This document shows, one piece after another, positions 12,301 through 24,300 of a stretch of 64,000 nt of DNA. The notes under the pieces were generated by a model. The model was not told the DNA's origin and did not search any database. It saw nothing but the letters and a program-made list of their open reading frames with translations. Numbering within the stretch: position 1 is the first letter of the stretch; each line of letters starts with the position of its first letter. This stretch comes from Aptenodytes patagonicus (lineage: Eukaryota > Chordata > Aves > Sphenisciformes > Spheniscidae). Location of the stretch: positions 42,678,454 through 42,742,453 of the forward strand of contig NC_134953.1 in NCBI RefSeq assembly GCF_965638725.1. Direction: 5' to 3'. A program made the position numbers and the translations under genes.

Positions 12301-15300
12301 CTGTTTCTCGGAGGAGCCCATTCCCAAGAAACATCTATAGACCAAACCTTTTTGATAGCCCAAGTGGGCAGAATTTTTCCCTCACTGTGGAACATCTGTG
12401 AGCCTCTTTAGCCTGCCAGAGATGTTGAGATAGCAGGTATAAAGTGACTTTGCTGGCACTGGGGAAAGGTGTTTCCATGGCTGTATGGCAAGAAGGAGAT
12501 CTGTCTGTGCCTTCACCATACGCTTCTTCATTTCTGAAACCTTGTGGGCTGCTGCAGCATTTTGTAGAGCATTTCTACCGTTGCTCTGTACATGAAGGGC
12601 TTCTCCAAGTAATAGTGCAGTAGTAACGACTCAAGGATGCCCGTGATATGAATATGTATGCAAGTCGTCACCTGAAACTGAAAGTTTTTTGGCAAGTTAG
12701 CAAAGTCTTTGAGACATAATCCAAATGTATGTTTGCCTCCCATCCTCATCAGTGTCCTTCAAGGCTTTTAAATCTCTGGGAGATGGAGCATGCCCTCTAC
12801 CAGTGCCGGGGCAGGAAAAGTCTGGCTCTAGGCATTGTTGTGATATGGGCACCTGTGAGTTGAACATGTCAACACTGCCAGCTAAAGAAGCTGTTTCAGC
12901 AACCACTTTGTTATGCAGTCCTTTAAAAGAGCTGCTCACCAGGGATGACATATCCCCAGCTACTGGGTAAAATCTTCCTTGATTTAAATAAAAGCATCAT
13001 TTATTTCCAAACAGGATGGATGCAGAACTGGTGCTTTAACCTCCATAGCCTACAGACTGGGGTAGTTTTTTCCTTTCATTTGCATTTTAGGGGGGAAAAG
13101 GATGATCCTCACTGGTCTCATGTAGTGCCTTACGCTGGTTTTTTATTTGCCAGACTTCTCTCTTGTGCATTTCCACTTGAAGTTAAGGTGGTTTCTTCCT
13201 AAAAATATAACTAGTATCTTCATCTTCACAACATCGTCTTCATCAACACAACTAGCATCTTCATTGCATTAGAGAGCAGCATTTTTCCCTGTTCTGTACT
13301 AGTTTAAAAGGTTGGGGGGGGGTTTGGCATTGATCCCGATGGAGCATTGTGGATACCTTGTCAATTTTAGTCCTATGGTTCTTTCCTAAGCTTGACTTGT
13401 GTTCTCAGCTTCAGCACGTCCCATAATTGTACAGAGTGAGAGGGGGGTTTTAATCTACTATTTAAAACTGGAGACTGAAAACAGCCCATTGAAGTAGCAG
13501 AGCTGGACAAAAATCTTACAGAATCCTTGCAACACTGCATGTCCCGGTTCCTTATTGTGCTCCTAAAACATGTTTCTGAATAACCTGTATGTTTTAAGTC
13601 TCGTAAACTTACTGACATTTAAAGTTCTTTGATTTATTTTTCTCTTTTCCACTTATTGTAGTTGACTTTACTGAGATTGTGAAGGTGGGAGTAGGCATGA
13701 CAAGCAGATGTGAAAGCAAAGGAGGTGCATGTTCATAAAACAGATAACTCCATCCTGAGCCTCCTTTCCAGTGGAGGGTTTGGATGATTAAAGAAAGCAT
13801 AATTTGGTTGAGAAGGTGATGTGACAAGTCAAAGGTAAAAAGCCTGTGAAGGGCTGTTGAATGCAATAATGCAAATACAGTCTCCATTTCAGGATGTTTC
13901 TCGAAGCTGGAAGGTACATGAGAAGTATCTCAACATGCCCTAGAGCATGTCTGAGAGGTCACTGTCAGAGGCAGAATGCTGGGTTAGAGCTTTGGTCTGG
14001 TGCAGCACAGCAGTCCTGGTTTGGTTTTTCATTATTGTACTATCCTGTCACAGGCATCTAATATTGATGATGTCCTGAGCCACCACACAAGCTTCCTGGA
14101 TAATTGCTTGAAGGACTGCATGCTAACCAACCCAGAGCTGCTGAAGATCTTCTCCAAGCTGATGTCTGTCTGTGTCATGTTCACAAACTGCATGCAGGTA
14201 CGTACAGCCTCACTGTATTGACCATGCCACTGCCAGCTGCTTTGGGTTCCAGCTAGCTATGACAGTCCCTTTTTTCAACTCAACCCCTCTTGTCCTCGAT
14301 GCACGTGGAAGAGCCTCTCTTCCTCTCGCCAGCAGGCTTTAGAGCTTGACTGCTCAGACCCTCATCCTTTGTCCCAAATAGTTTCTGTGGCTTCTCCCTC
14401 CACAAAATTCTCTATGCTCTTCTTTTTCAGTGTTGGGATCAGGTTCATACGAACAAATTACCTCTCTTCAGCCAGTCCTGCAGCAGAATTTGAGGTCTAA
14501 GTTGTAGGGCTCTGTAGTTTTTAGCATGCTCTTTTGAGGGTCAGGCGAGGACTAGTGATTGGACCCATGGAGACTGATCTCCATGGGCACACTCTAGCCA
14601 GCATCTCGGGGAGCCCATAGCTTTAAAAACCCCCCACCTTCCTTTGGGTTTAGGGAGCTTTTTGTATTAACATTGTAAATTTAATCTCAGAGTTAGCTTT
14701 CATGCAAGTTAGCTAGCTGCAGGGCTAGCAGAACTGAGTCAGCCTCATGCTTTGCCATAATTGAAAAAATGGGATCTAACCATTTCCCCAACCCTCTGCC
14801 CTTCCAAGAGGTTCACCCAGAGCATGAAGCTGGATAATGAGATGGACCGGCTCACCTTAGAGCATGGCACAATGCTGGGCCCACCAACAGAGGAGGAGCG
14901 TGCTGAAGAGACTGCGAAGAAGAAGCTGACTAACAAGGTGGGACATGGGATGGACAGCTGGGCCCTTTCCTCTGTGAATGCTGCCTGGGTTGCGGTCTGG
15001 TCAGGGTGGCTGTCCTACCTCTTGCAGATAGGCCTTCCTAGTTTCTAGAGCACCTCTGGCCCCAAAAGCAGAATCTTTGTGGAATTGTGGGCATTTTTGA
15101 GGGCAGTGTGGAGCGCTGATGGTGTTCTCAAAGTCTGCTTTGAAGACCCTGTCTCCCACAGCAGTCCCTGCACTTGTTTTTAAGTTCTTAGTTGTATTTT
15201 CAGCTGTGCAGTGGGTACCCATATACAGGCTTTCTGCAACTCAAGAACTTTCTTATTTCCAGAACTAGCATTTTGTGATGGATGAGCCAATAAACTGTCA

Positions 15301-18300
15301 GGTGTGACTCTTTGCAGCCCATCCTTTTCACATCTGGGATATTTGTCTTGTCCATATTTCTCTATCTAGATGCACATGTACTAAGCGATTTGTTTGGCGT
15401 GCTCTGAGGTTAGCAGGCTGCCTCCTGTCCCACTGAAAGCCCCTCTCTGGCACACAGCCAGTAGGGTCCCACACACTGCAAGGCAATCAGAGTGCTCCAG
15501 AGGTTACAACTTGTCTTAGAGGCAACAGTCACTTTTTGCTTACTGGCTTTTTGTCCTGCTTGAAAATAAATAACGACAGCATATATTTGAGGACAACTCT
15601 ACTGGGATCTACTCTGGGGTTCTCCCAGATAGGCATAGCAAGGTTTTTAACTACCAAGGACCTTGCAACTGTTTTGAAAGACTTATTTTAGTGGCTGAGC
15701 AACTGTTAAGTTTTATGGCAGTATTTTTGAGCAGGTTAGGAAGTAGGGAAGGAATAATTGCATCTCTTTGGCAAGTGCAAATCAGCAGACACATGGGGCC
15801 ACTATGCCTTTGTCTTGATAGCTTTTAGCAGAGCATGCTGACAACCTCCACCTGACATCTGGCTTTGAAGCAACAATCAACAAGTTTGATAGCAATTTCT
15901 CAACACATCTGCTGGACCTGTTGGACAAACTGAGCATTTACAGCACCAATGACTGTGAGCACAGCATGCTCAACATCATCTACAGGTGAGCCAGTAGTTT
16001 TCTCTTTGTAACTTCCGCTCCTGTGGTTCACAAATTCAGCTCAGGAAGAATAATTGCTGTTTTAACTGTGCGTGTCTGCCCCATCAATGAAAACACTGAA
16101 ATCACAAGAAATACTGCTTTGCATTTCAACCCCAGGCTTTAAAAAAAAACCACATTCCTTTGAATTATGTAAAATTTGTCTATTAATGTTGTAAATGTAA
16201 TGCAAGTGTTAGTTTTCTTGGGGATTGTCTCACTGTGTAGATAGTAAATAAGCTGATTCCTGAATACGGTGTAAGTATTCCAAGATGAGAAAACCATGCA
16301 AGGGATTGATCATAAGTGGCTATTTTGTTTTAAGTTCGCACCTTGTACTTATTTAAATAAGCACCCCTTAATATGTTTTTATTGTGGTCTCACCCATACT
16401 TACCAGCTTCTTAGAAATCAAAATTCCTCCAGTAATACCTAAAAGTCAGGTACACAAGATATACTGCAGGAAGAGAGAGAGAGATCAGGAGATCTAGGTT
16501 TTGCTGCTAGGTTCATAACCTCTGTGTTTCTTTTTCAATAAAATGAGATGCACAAGGCCTTCTTTGGAATGATTAACATTTGTTTTTGCTATAAAAGCAT
16601 TACATATTTGTGTTGCTGGGCTTTTTAAGATCTGTGTTATAGATTGGTGTAGCATGGAGGGACCTGCCCTGGTACTTCTAGCTTTGAAGAACCACAGATA
16701 ATGCTCTAGGAGCATTATCCCCAGTTGAGCACATGTGCTGTGCAAGCAGAATGCTTCTTGCTCTGATACTGCTACCAGCGCTTTAGGAGCAAAACAGAAA
16801 TAACTGCAACTATGGAGTTTGCTGCTGGGAGCAGCTTTTAGTGTTTGTGGCTGGAATACATTTTTCAAGAGTTAAGCACCCATGAAACCTAGCAGCCTGC
16901 AGATTGGAAATGTTCAGCTGAGGCATGCATATAACCACAGAATAAGAAGGCAAGCGAGGGTCAGGAGTTGGCATCTCTTAATTCACAGAGTCACCTTGGT
17001 GGAAGTCACATGTAAGAGCTGCTGGTCACCAGCCACCTCACACCTGGCAAAGATTGTAACACTTCAGAAATGCTGCTTGCAGACTGTTAGGCACATATGA
17101 AAAACAATTCATTTTTACAGTGACTTATTTCTTCCAGTGAAGAGGCAGGATATATATTGCACATAGGCATAATTTTAAGAGGTTAGGATTTTCATGAATA
17201 TAAAATATTTCAACACCAACACTTTCTTAAGTGCTTGTTCTGTGTCTGTAAGCCTACTAGACACATTTGCACTGTTATGGTGCGTGTGAGCTTAGAACAC
17301 TTGAGACTTACCTTCTTTGTCATTGCTGTCAGCTAGGGCACAGAAAACAAAGCCATCCTAAACATCCATTAGTTTCTTCATGCTGTATGTAAGCTGGTGT
17401 GTAGCCTTATTTTCATGTGTAAGCAATTGTCAACAGCTCTTACAGGACTAGCCAGAAATAAAGGTCATTTTTAGGTGTTTCTTTTCATCTTTTTCTGAGG
17501 AAAGCCCTTGGTTTACCAAAGAGTACTCCCTACTTTTAAGAATATTTTCCTCTAAAGTTGTAATGAATTTCAGTGGTAGGTGTGCTAGAATCAGTTGTCA
17601 GTGATATGTAATTTTGTTCATAAATGTGCCTGATAACTGGTTAATCACATACATTTTCTTTCTTCCCTTGGTGCTGTAGGGATTCATGCCCCAACCCCTT
17701 TCATAATTAGTACAGAACGGAGTAGATCCTTATTTAGTTCTTTTTAACCACATAGGACTAAAGGGTACTCTGAGCTTCCTCCTAACTGTGCTTTGTCCTC
17801 TGTTTTGTTTTGTTTTATTTAAGTGTAGTCTTATTGCACCTCTGTTTTGTTTGGTCTTTGTGAACTGTACTTTTTGTTGGTCATTCTCATCCTTTAACTT
17901 AATCTTCAGGAAAACCATAAGAATATTAACCTGCAACCATTAAGTTCTGTTTGCTGCCCTTCTGTACTGGATGTCTGTTATGGCTGGCTGATAACCCTTA
18001 CACCTCTGTTGAGATGTGCTACACCTGAAAACAGAGAGAGAAATGTTTCAGGAATGTTTTGTTGAAGCAGGTTGTTGTCCCCTCCTCGTGCCGTTTCTCT
18101 TGAAGCTTTCATTGTCCTTTTCTAACAACATCTGACAGGGCTGTCCAGGATTCCTGGTACCAACCTTTGCAAACACTGTTTTGTGAAGTATTCTAGCAGG
18201 AGACTGGGCTTCCAGTTGTCCTTTACTTCTGATAACTTCTTGACCAGCAACTACCATGCATTTACACAGCCCCTGGCCTCCTGTGTTAGCATCTGCTGCT

Positions 18301-21300
18301 CTATCTGAGACGTGGTCACACAGCTGAGACCAAGGTTGAACACTAAAACCTGTCATCTCTGTTACCATGGGTGCTTCCAGGAGTGGAGTCTAGCCCACCA
18401 GCTCCCACAACGCTGTAGAGAATTACATGTCTTCTTCCTTGTAGGATTGTATTCCTTATTTAAGGAGGACAGGGATACTCACAGGCATTTGAAAGGAAGT
18501 GCAGTGCCACAGGACTGCTTGCTGCTCTGAACTCTCCTGCTTCCATTCCCTGTCGTGGTAGGAGCTTATCTTCCTACCACCAGAACTGCCCTTGTTGATT
18601 GATGCTCAGTCCCTGAAACAGGAAGGTAGGTGGGGACCCCTTCTCCACAGTCCTGATAACTCTGATTCTCTCCATTTCTGAAGTGACCGAAGTCAGAGGT
18701 CTCCTTCTCATCTTGGAAATTCATAGAATCATAGAATAGTTTGGGTTGGAAGGGACCTTTAAAGGTCATCTAGTCCAACCCCCCTGCCGTAGGCAGGGAC
18801 ATCTTCAACTAGAGCAGGTTGCTCAGAGCCCCGTCCAACCTGACCTTGAATGTTTCCAGGGATGGGGCATCCACCACCTCTCTGGGCAACCTGTGCCAGT
18901 GTTTCCCACTCTCAGCGTAAAAAATTTCTTCCTTATATCTAGTCTAAATCTACCCTCTTTTAGTTTAAAACCACTCCCCCTTGTCCTGTTGCAACAGGCC
19001 CTGCTAAAAAGTTTGTCCGCATCTTTCTTACAAGCCCCCTTTAAGTATTGAAAGGCTGCAATAAGGTCTCCCCGAAGCCTTCTCCTCTCCAGGCGGAATA
19101 ACCCCAACTCTCTCAGCCTTTCTTCATAGGAGAGGAGTTCCATCCTCCTGATCATTTTCGTGGCCCTCTTCTGGACCCGCTCCAACAGGTCCATGTCTTT
19201 CTTGTGCTGAGGACCCCAGAGCTGGATGCAGTACTCCAGGTGGGGTCTCACCAGAGCAGAGTAGAGGGGCAGAATCACCTCCCTCGACCTGTTGGCCACG
19301 CTTCTTTTGATGCAGCCCAGGATACAGTTGGCCTTCTGGGCTGCAAGTGCACATTGTTGGCTCATGTCCAGCTTTTCATCCACCAGTACCCCCAAGTCCT
19401 TCTCGGCAGGGCTGCTCTTAACCCCTTCATCAACCCCCCTGATACCGGGGGTTGCCCCAACCCAGCTGCAGGACCTTGCACTTGGCCTTGTTAAACTTCA
19501 TGAGGTTCACATGGGCCCACTTCTCCAGCTTGTCCAGGTCCCTCTGGATGGCTTCCCGTCCCTCTGGAGTGTCAACCGCACCACTCAGCTTGGTGTCATC
19601 TGCAAACTTGCTGAGGGTGCACTCGATCTCACTGTCTATGTCACTGATGAAGATATTAAACGGTACCGGTCCCAATACGGACCCCTGCGGGATGCCACTC
19701 ATCACGAATCTCCATCTGGACATTGAGCCGTTGACCACTACCCTCTGGATGCAACCATCCCGCCAATTCCTCATCCACTGGACAGTCCACCTATCAAGTC
19801 CGTATCTCTCCAATTTAGAAAGAAGAGTGTTATGGGGACCATGTCAAAGGCCTTACAGAAGTCCAGATAGATGACATCCATAGCTCTTCCCTTGTCCACT
19901 GTTGTAGTCACTCCATCATAGAAGGCCACTAGGTTAGTCAGGCAGGACTTGCCCTTGGTGAAGCCATGCTGGCTGTCTCGAATCACCTCCCTGTTCTCCA
20001 TATGCCTTAGCATAGCTGCCAGAAGGATCTGTTCCATGATCTTCCCAGGCACAGAGGTGACACTGACTGGCCTGTAGTTCCCCGGGTCTTCCTTTTTTCC
20101 CTTTTTAAAAATGGGGGTTATGTTTCCCCTTTTCCAGTCAGTGGGAACTTCACCGGACTGCCACGACTTCTTAAATATGATGGATAGTGGCTTAGCAACT
20201 TCATCCGCCAGTTGCCTCAGGACCTGCGGATGGATCTCATCAGGTCCCATGGACTTGTGCACCTTCAGGTGCCTTAGATGGTCTCAAACCTGATCTTCTC
20301 CTACAGTGGGTGGCTCTTCATTCTCCCAGTCCCTGCCTTTGCCTTCTGTGGCTTGGGCAATGTGGCTTGAGCACTTGCCAGTGAAGACTGAGGCAAAAAA
20401 GTCATTGAGTACCTCAGCGTTCTCCATATCTCAGGTAACCAGGTCTCCTGTTTCATTCCAGAGAGGGCCCACATTTTCCTTCGTCTTCCTTTTATCCCTG
20501 ACACACCTATAGAATCTTTTCTTGTTGCCCTTGATGTCCCTGGCCAGATTTAATTCTATCAGGGCTTTAGCTTTCCTAACCTGATCCCTGGCTGCTTGGG
20601 CAATTTCTCTGTATTCCTCCCAGGCTACCTGTCCTTGCTTCCACCCTCTGTAGGCTTCCTTTCCGTGTTTGAGTTTGTCCAGGAGCTCCTTGTTCATCCA
20701 TGCAGGCCTCCTGGTGTTTTTGCCTGACTTCCTCTTTGCTGGGATGCATTGCTCCTGAGCTTGGAGGATGTGATCCTTGAATATTAACCAGCTTTCTTGG
20801 GGCCCTCTTCCCTCCAGGGCTTTGTCCCATGGCACTCCGCCAAGCAGATCCCTGAAGAGGCCAAAGTCTGCTCCCCTGAAGTCCAGGGCAGTGAGCTTGC
20901 TGTGTGTCCTCCTCAGTGCCCTAAGGATCTTGAACTCCACCATTTCGTGGTCACTGCAGCCCAGGCTGCCCTTGAGCTTCACATTCCCCACCAGCCCCTC
21001 CTTGTTGGTGAGAACAAGGTCCAGCATAGCACCTCTCCTCGTTGGCTCTTCTATCACTTGGAGAAGGAAGTTATCATCGACGCATTCCAGGAACCTCCTG
21101 GATTGCTTATGCCCTGCTGTGTTGTCCCTCCAACAGATATCAGGGTGGTTGAAGTCCCCCATGAGGACGAGGGCTTGTGAACATGAGGCTGCTCCTGTCT
21201 GTTTATAGAGGGCCTCATCCACTCTGTCTTCCTGGTCAGGGGGCCTGTAGCAGATCCCCACTGTAATGTCACCTGTCCCTGCCTTCCCTTTAATTCTGAC

Positions 21301-24300
21301 CCATAAGCTCTCAGTCAGCTCTTCATCCATCCCCAGGCAGAGCTCCATGCACTCCAGCTGGGCATTGACATAGAGGGCAACACCCCCGCCTCGTCTCCCC
21401 TGCCTGTCCTTCCTAAAGAGCCTGTATCCCTCCATCCCAACACTCCAATCCTAGGAGCCATCCCACCACGTCTCCGTGATGCCAATAAGGTCGTAGCCCT
21501 GCAGGCGTGCACACGTCTCTAACTTGTCTTGTTTATTCCCCATGCTACGTGCTTTTGCATAGAGGCATTTAAGTTGGGCCCCTGAGATGGAGCTGTCTTA
21601 CTGGCTGGAGTTCCTTTGTGCTGCTCTGCAGGTGCTCTCCTGCTGACCTGTGTTCCTTCTCCAGGCTCTGGGCATCTATTGCTGGCACTGGCATCAAACT
21701 GGTAGGAGTGGGATGGATTGAGGTTCCCCTCCCCTGGCAACTTTGGTTTAAAGCCCGTTTAGTTTAGTTCACCAGCTTGGCAAGCCTATGACTGAAGATT
21801 CTCTTCCCCTTCTCTGACGGATGGACGCTACCAGCCCCCAGTAGACCAGGTTTCTGGTGAGTCCCATGGTCTAAGTAGCCAAACCCCTGGCTGTGGCACC
21901 AGTCCTGTAACCATTTGTTGATTCGCCAGATTTGACTGGCCCTCTCAAACCCCTTCCCTTTGACCGGCAGGATTGATGAAAAACCTACCTGCGCTCCCAA
22001 GTCCCTTACTGCTGCTCCCAGGGCTCTGTAGTCCTTCTTGATAGTCCTCAGACTGCTCCTGGCTGTGTCACTGGTGCCCACGTGAAACAGCAGCAGCGGA
22101 TAATAGTCAGTGGATTGTACAAGGCTTGGTAGCCTCTCGGTGATGTCCCTGATGCGAGCCCCCCGTAGGCAGCACACCTCTCTAGAGAGTGCATCAGGTC
22201 GGCAGATGGGTGCCTCCGTACCTCTCAGAAGAGAGTCACCTACTACTATCACCCGTCGCCTTTTCTTAGTGGCGCTGGTTGTTATACGGTGGGCAGATTG
22301 GGCTGCCTTACTCAGCTCCAGCGTCTCTCCTGATGTGATGGGTCTTTCCTCTTCAGTCTGCAGAGCTGTGAAGTGGTTCTTCAAAGACTTTTTTTGTGGC
22401 TGTGAGTGGAGGCCCCAACTGTACAAGTGATTGCTGTTCCTTTCAGGACTAACCAGGACAGCCAAGTCTCTGCAAATCCTTTTAGGAAATGATGGTGCAG
22501 CTTATCAAGGCCTTCTGGACATTTTATGTCAACCTTCATCTGCCTGGGCATCACTGTTTATCATCATTGGACTTGTAGATTGCAGGCAGGATCCATCTGT
22601 AGAAAAATTGGCAGGCCAAAGGGATTAAGCTCTTACGCTCCCCTCGCTGTCATCACTTCTGGTGTCACAGTAGCATACAGAGTCACACTAGATTTCAGGG
22701 ATCGAGACCACAAGCAGTTGAGTCATCCAGGCAAGAACATTTACTCCTCAGTGCTCCAGCCCTGCCTCCTTCTTTATCAAGCGCTTACATTTTTATCATT
22801 ACCAGTACAAGTTCTAACAGGCAGGCTTTTTTATGATGCTCCATCCAGGAGATCTTAATGGCAACTAACTCCATGATCCAGCTGCTTGGACATCCTTGCA
22901 GGTGGCACAGGGCATGGCCAACACAGTGTTGAAGACGAAGTTGCCTGCTCTTTTAATAGAAGAGCATCGTGACCCCACAGTCCTTTAGTCTTACAAAGAA
23001 CGTGTGGAGATTGTCCCATTAGTGGGATCACCCAGCTCAGTCCAAGGCTGGAGTTGGTTCTCAGCTTACTCAAGAAGTCAACGATGTCAAGTCCTTGACC
23101 AGTCTTTACACCATGCAACAGCAGAAGTCCTGCGGCCTTCCATCACACTTTATCATGTGTGATGCCAGACATTGATGTAAGGCCTTTTCTGGTAGTAGCT
23201 CAGGTGGTGTCCGCCTTCCATCACTGCTCCTACACTTAGCATCAGAGGTTCATCCCTTTTATCATTGCCTCCCCACCCTTGTGTCAACTTTATGCTTCTA
23301 CCAGGACGGTGGGACAGGCTGATGCTGCACCATAGAAGCTGGCTGTCTATCTTGTTTAGTTGTGGGTCCATGGTGCCATAGCCAGGAGCGATCCTCCACC
23401 AGATGCTTTTGTGTTTCACAGACCGCACATGAGTGTTAGCTGTGGCAGGTGACTCCTGAGCTGTGGAAGCTCTGGAGCCAGTTCTTCCAAATATGGAGAG
23501 GTTGGTTTTTATGAGTACTGCCTGCTTCAGGAGAAAGAAGTATGGTGATTCAGGCGGGTTGTGAGAAAACAAAATGCTTCCGTTAGCAGTTTGCATTGAG
23601 AATGGTGACCTAAGCTGCAACCAGCTGTTCAGAAGAGGGTCTGAGTCCTTTTCCACCTGGTAGTTCCATGCCTCAGTTCTGTTCAAGGGCTGCAGAGGAA
23701 ATAATGGGTCTTTATGCCATCAGGACTGTCATCACTATTAAGTCCCCCAGTTTGGACTGTCTGGGACCACGTGAGTCTTCATCAAGATGTTGGACATAGC
23801 TGGACCTTTACTGACAAACCAGATGTCCCCATTTCCTTAACTGAAATACTGTATGTTAACAGGCCATGCAACAGAACATGTCTTTCCATTTCTACAGGCT
23901 GCTCAGTAATGTTTTAAAGAGTGGAAGTCCCACGATGAATGCCCAGACATGACATTCAGCTCTCATTCAGTCTGTAGAGATTATTGGATCGAGTCCTGGA
24001 CTCCATGGCAACAGGAACCCAAGAACCAGAGCGGAGACGGTTGCCATCTGAAATAACATATTTGACAGAGAGACGGAATAGTTTATAAGACATACCGGTC
24101 TTTTCTTATAAATGATAACCTTTTTATATGACTGCTTTTCAAGGGTGATAGCCAACATGTAAGATAGATAACAAAATACCCCTTTTATTCGTAATTCTGG
24201 TACTGTGCTTTTATTTATTTGATCCTGGTTAATATTTATTCAGTTTACAATACTGAGTAACTGAGGCACAAGCATCATATTTGTAGCACCAAACAACAGA

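Larger units (their letters stand above)
18721..22450 (-). mobile_element. nearly complete CR1 LINE (inactive), antisense in TUBGCP2 last intron
   Basis: This is a non-LTR retrotransposon about 3.7 kb long, far longer than the usual few-hundred-bp CR1 copy. On the minus strand, in order, it has an ORF1 remnant with a GDSL/SGNH esterase-like domain (22465-21764), ORF2 endonuclease (21435-20431), reverse transcriptase (20262-19430) and RT C-terminal region (19395-18823). The 3' tail is at 18721-18740 (tcatagaatcatagaatagt on the + strand). ORF2 is split by frameshifts and at least two TGA codons, so it cannot move by itself. The 5' boundary is approximate. Confidence 0.95.

Noticed and set aside
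15829-15834. Alternative acceptors (tag, cag, gag) for the TUBGCP2 exon ending at 15985
   Set aside because: Starts at 15829 or 15832 give a stop after a few codons, and 15834 loses the conserved LAEHAD. The ttgatag acceptor (start 15822) restores both frame and conservation.
20777-21208. Plus-strand open frames of 143 and 127 codons
   Set aside because: They are antisense shadows of the CR1 endonuclease on the minus strand.
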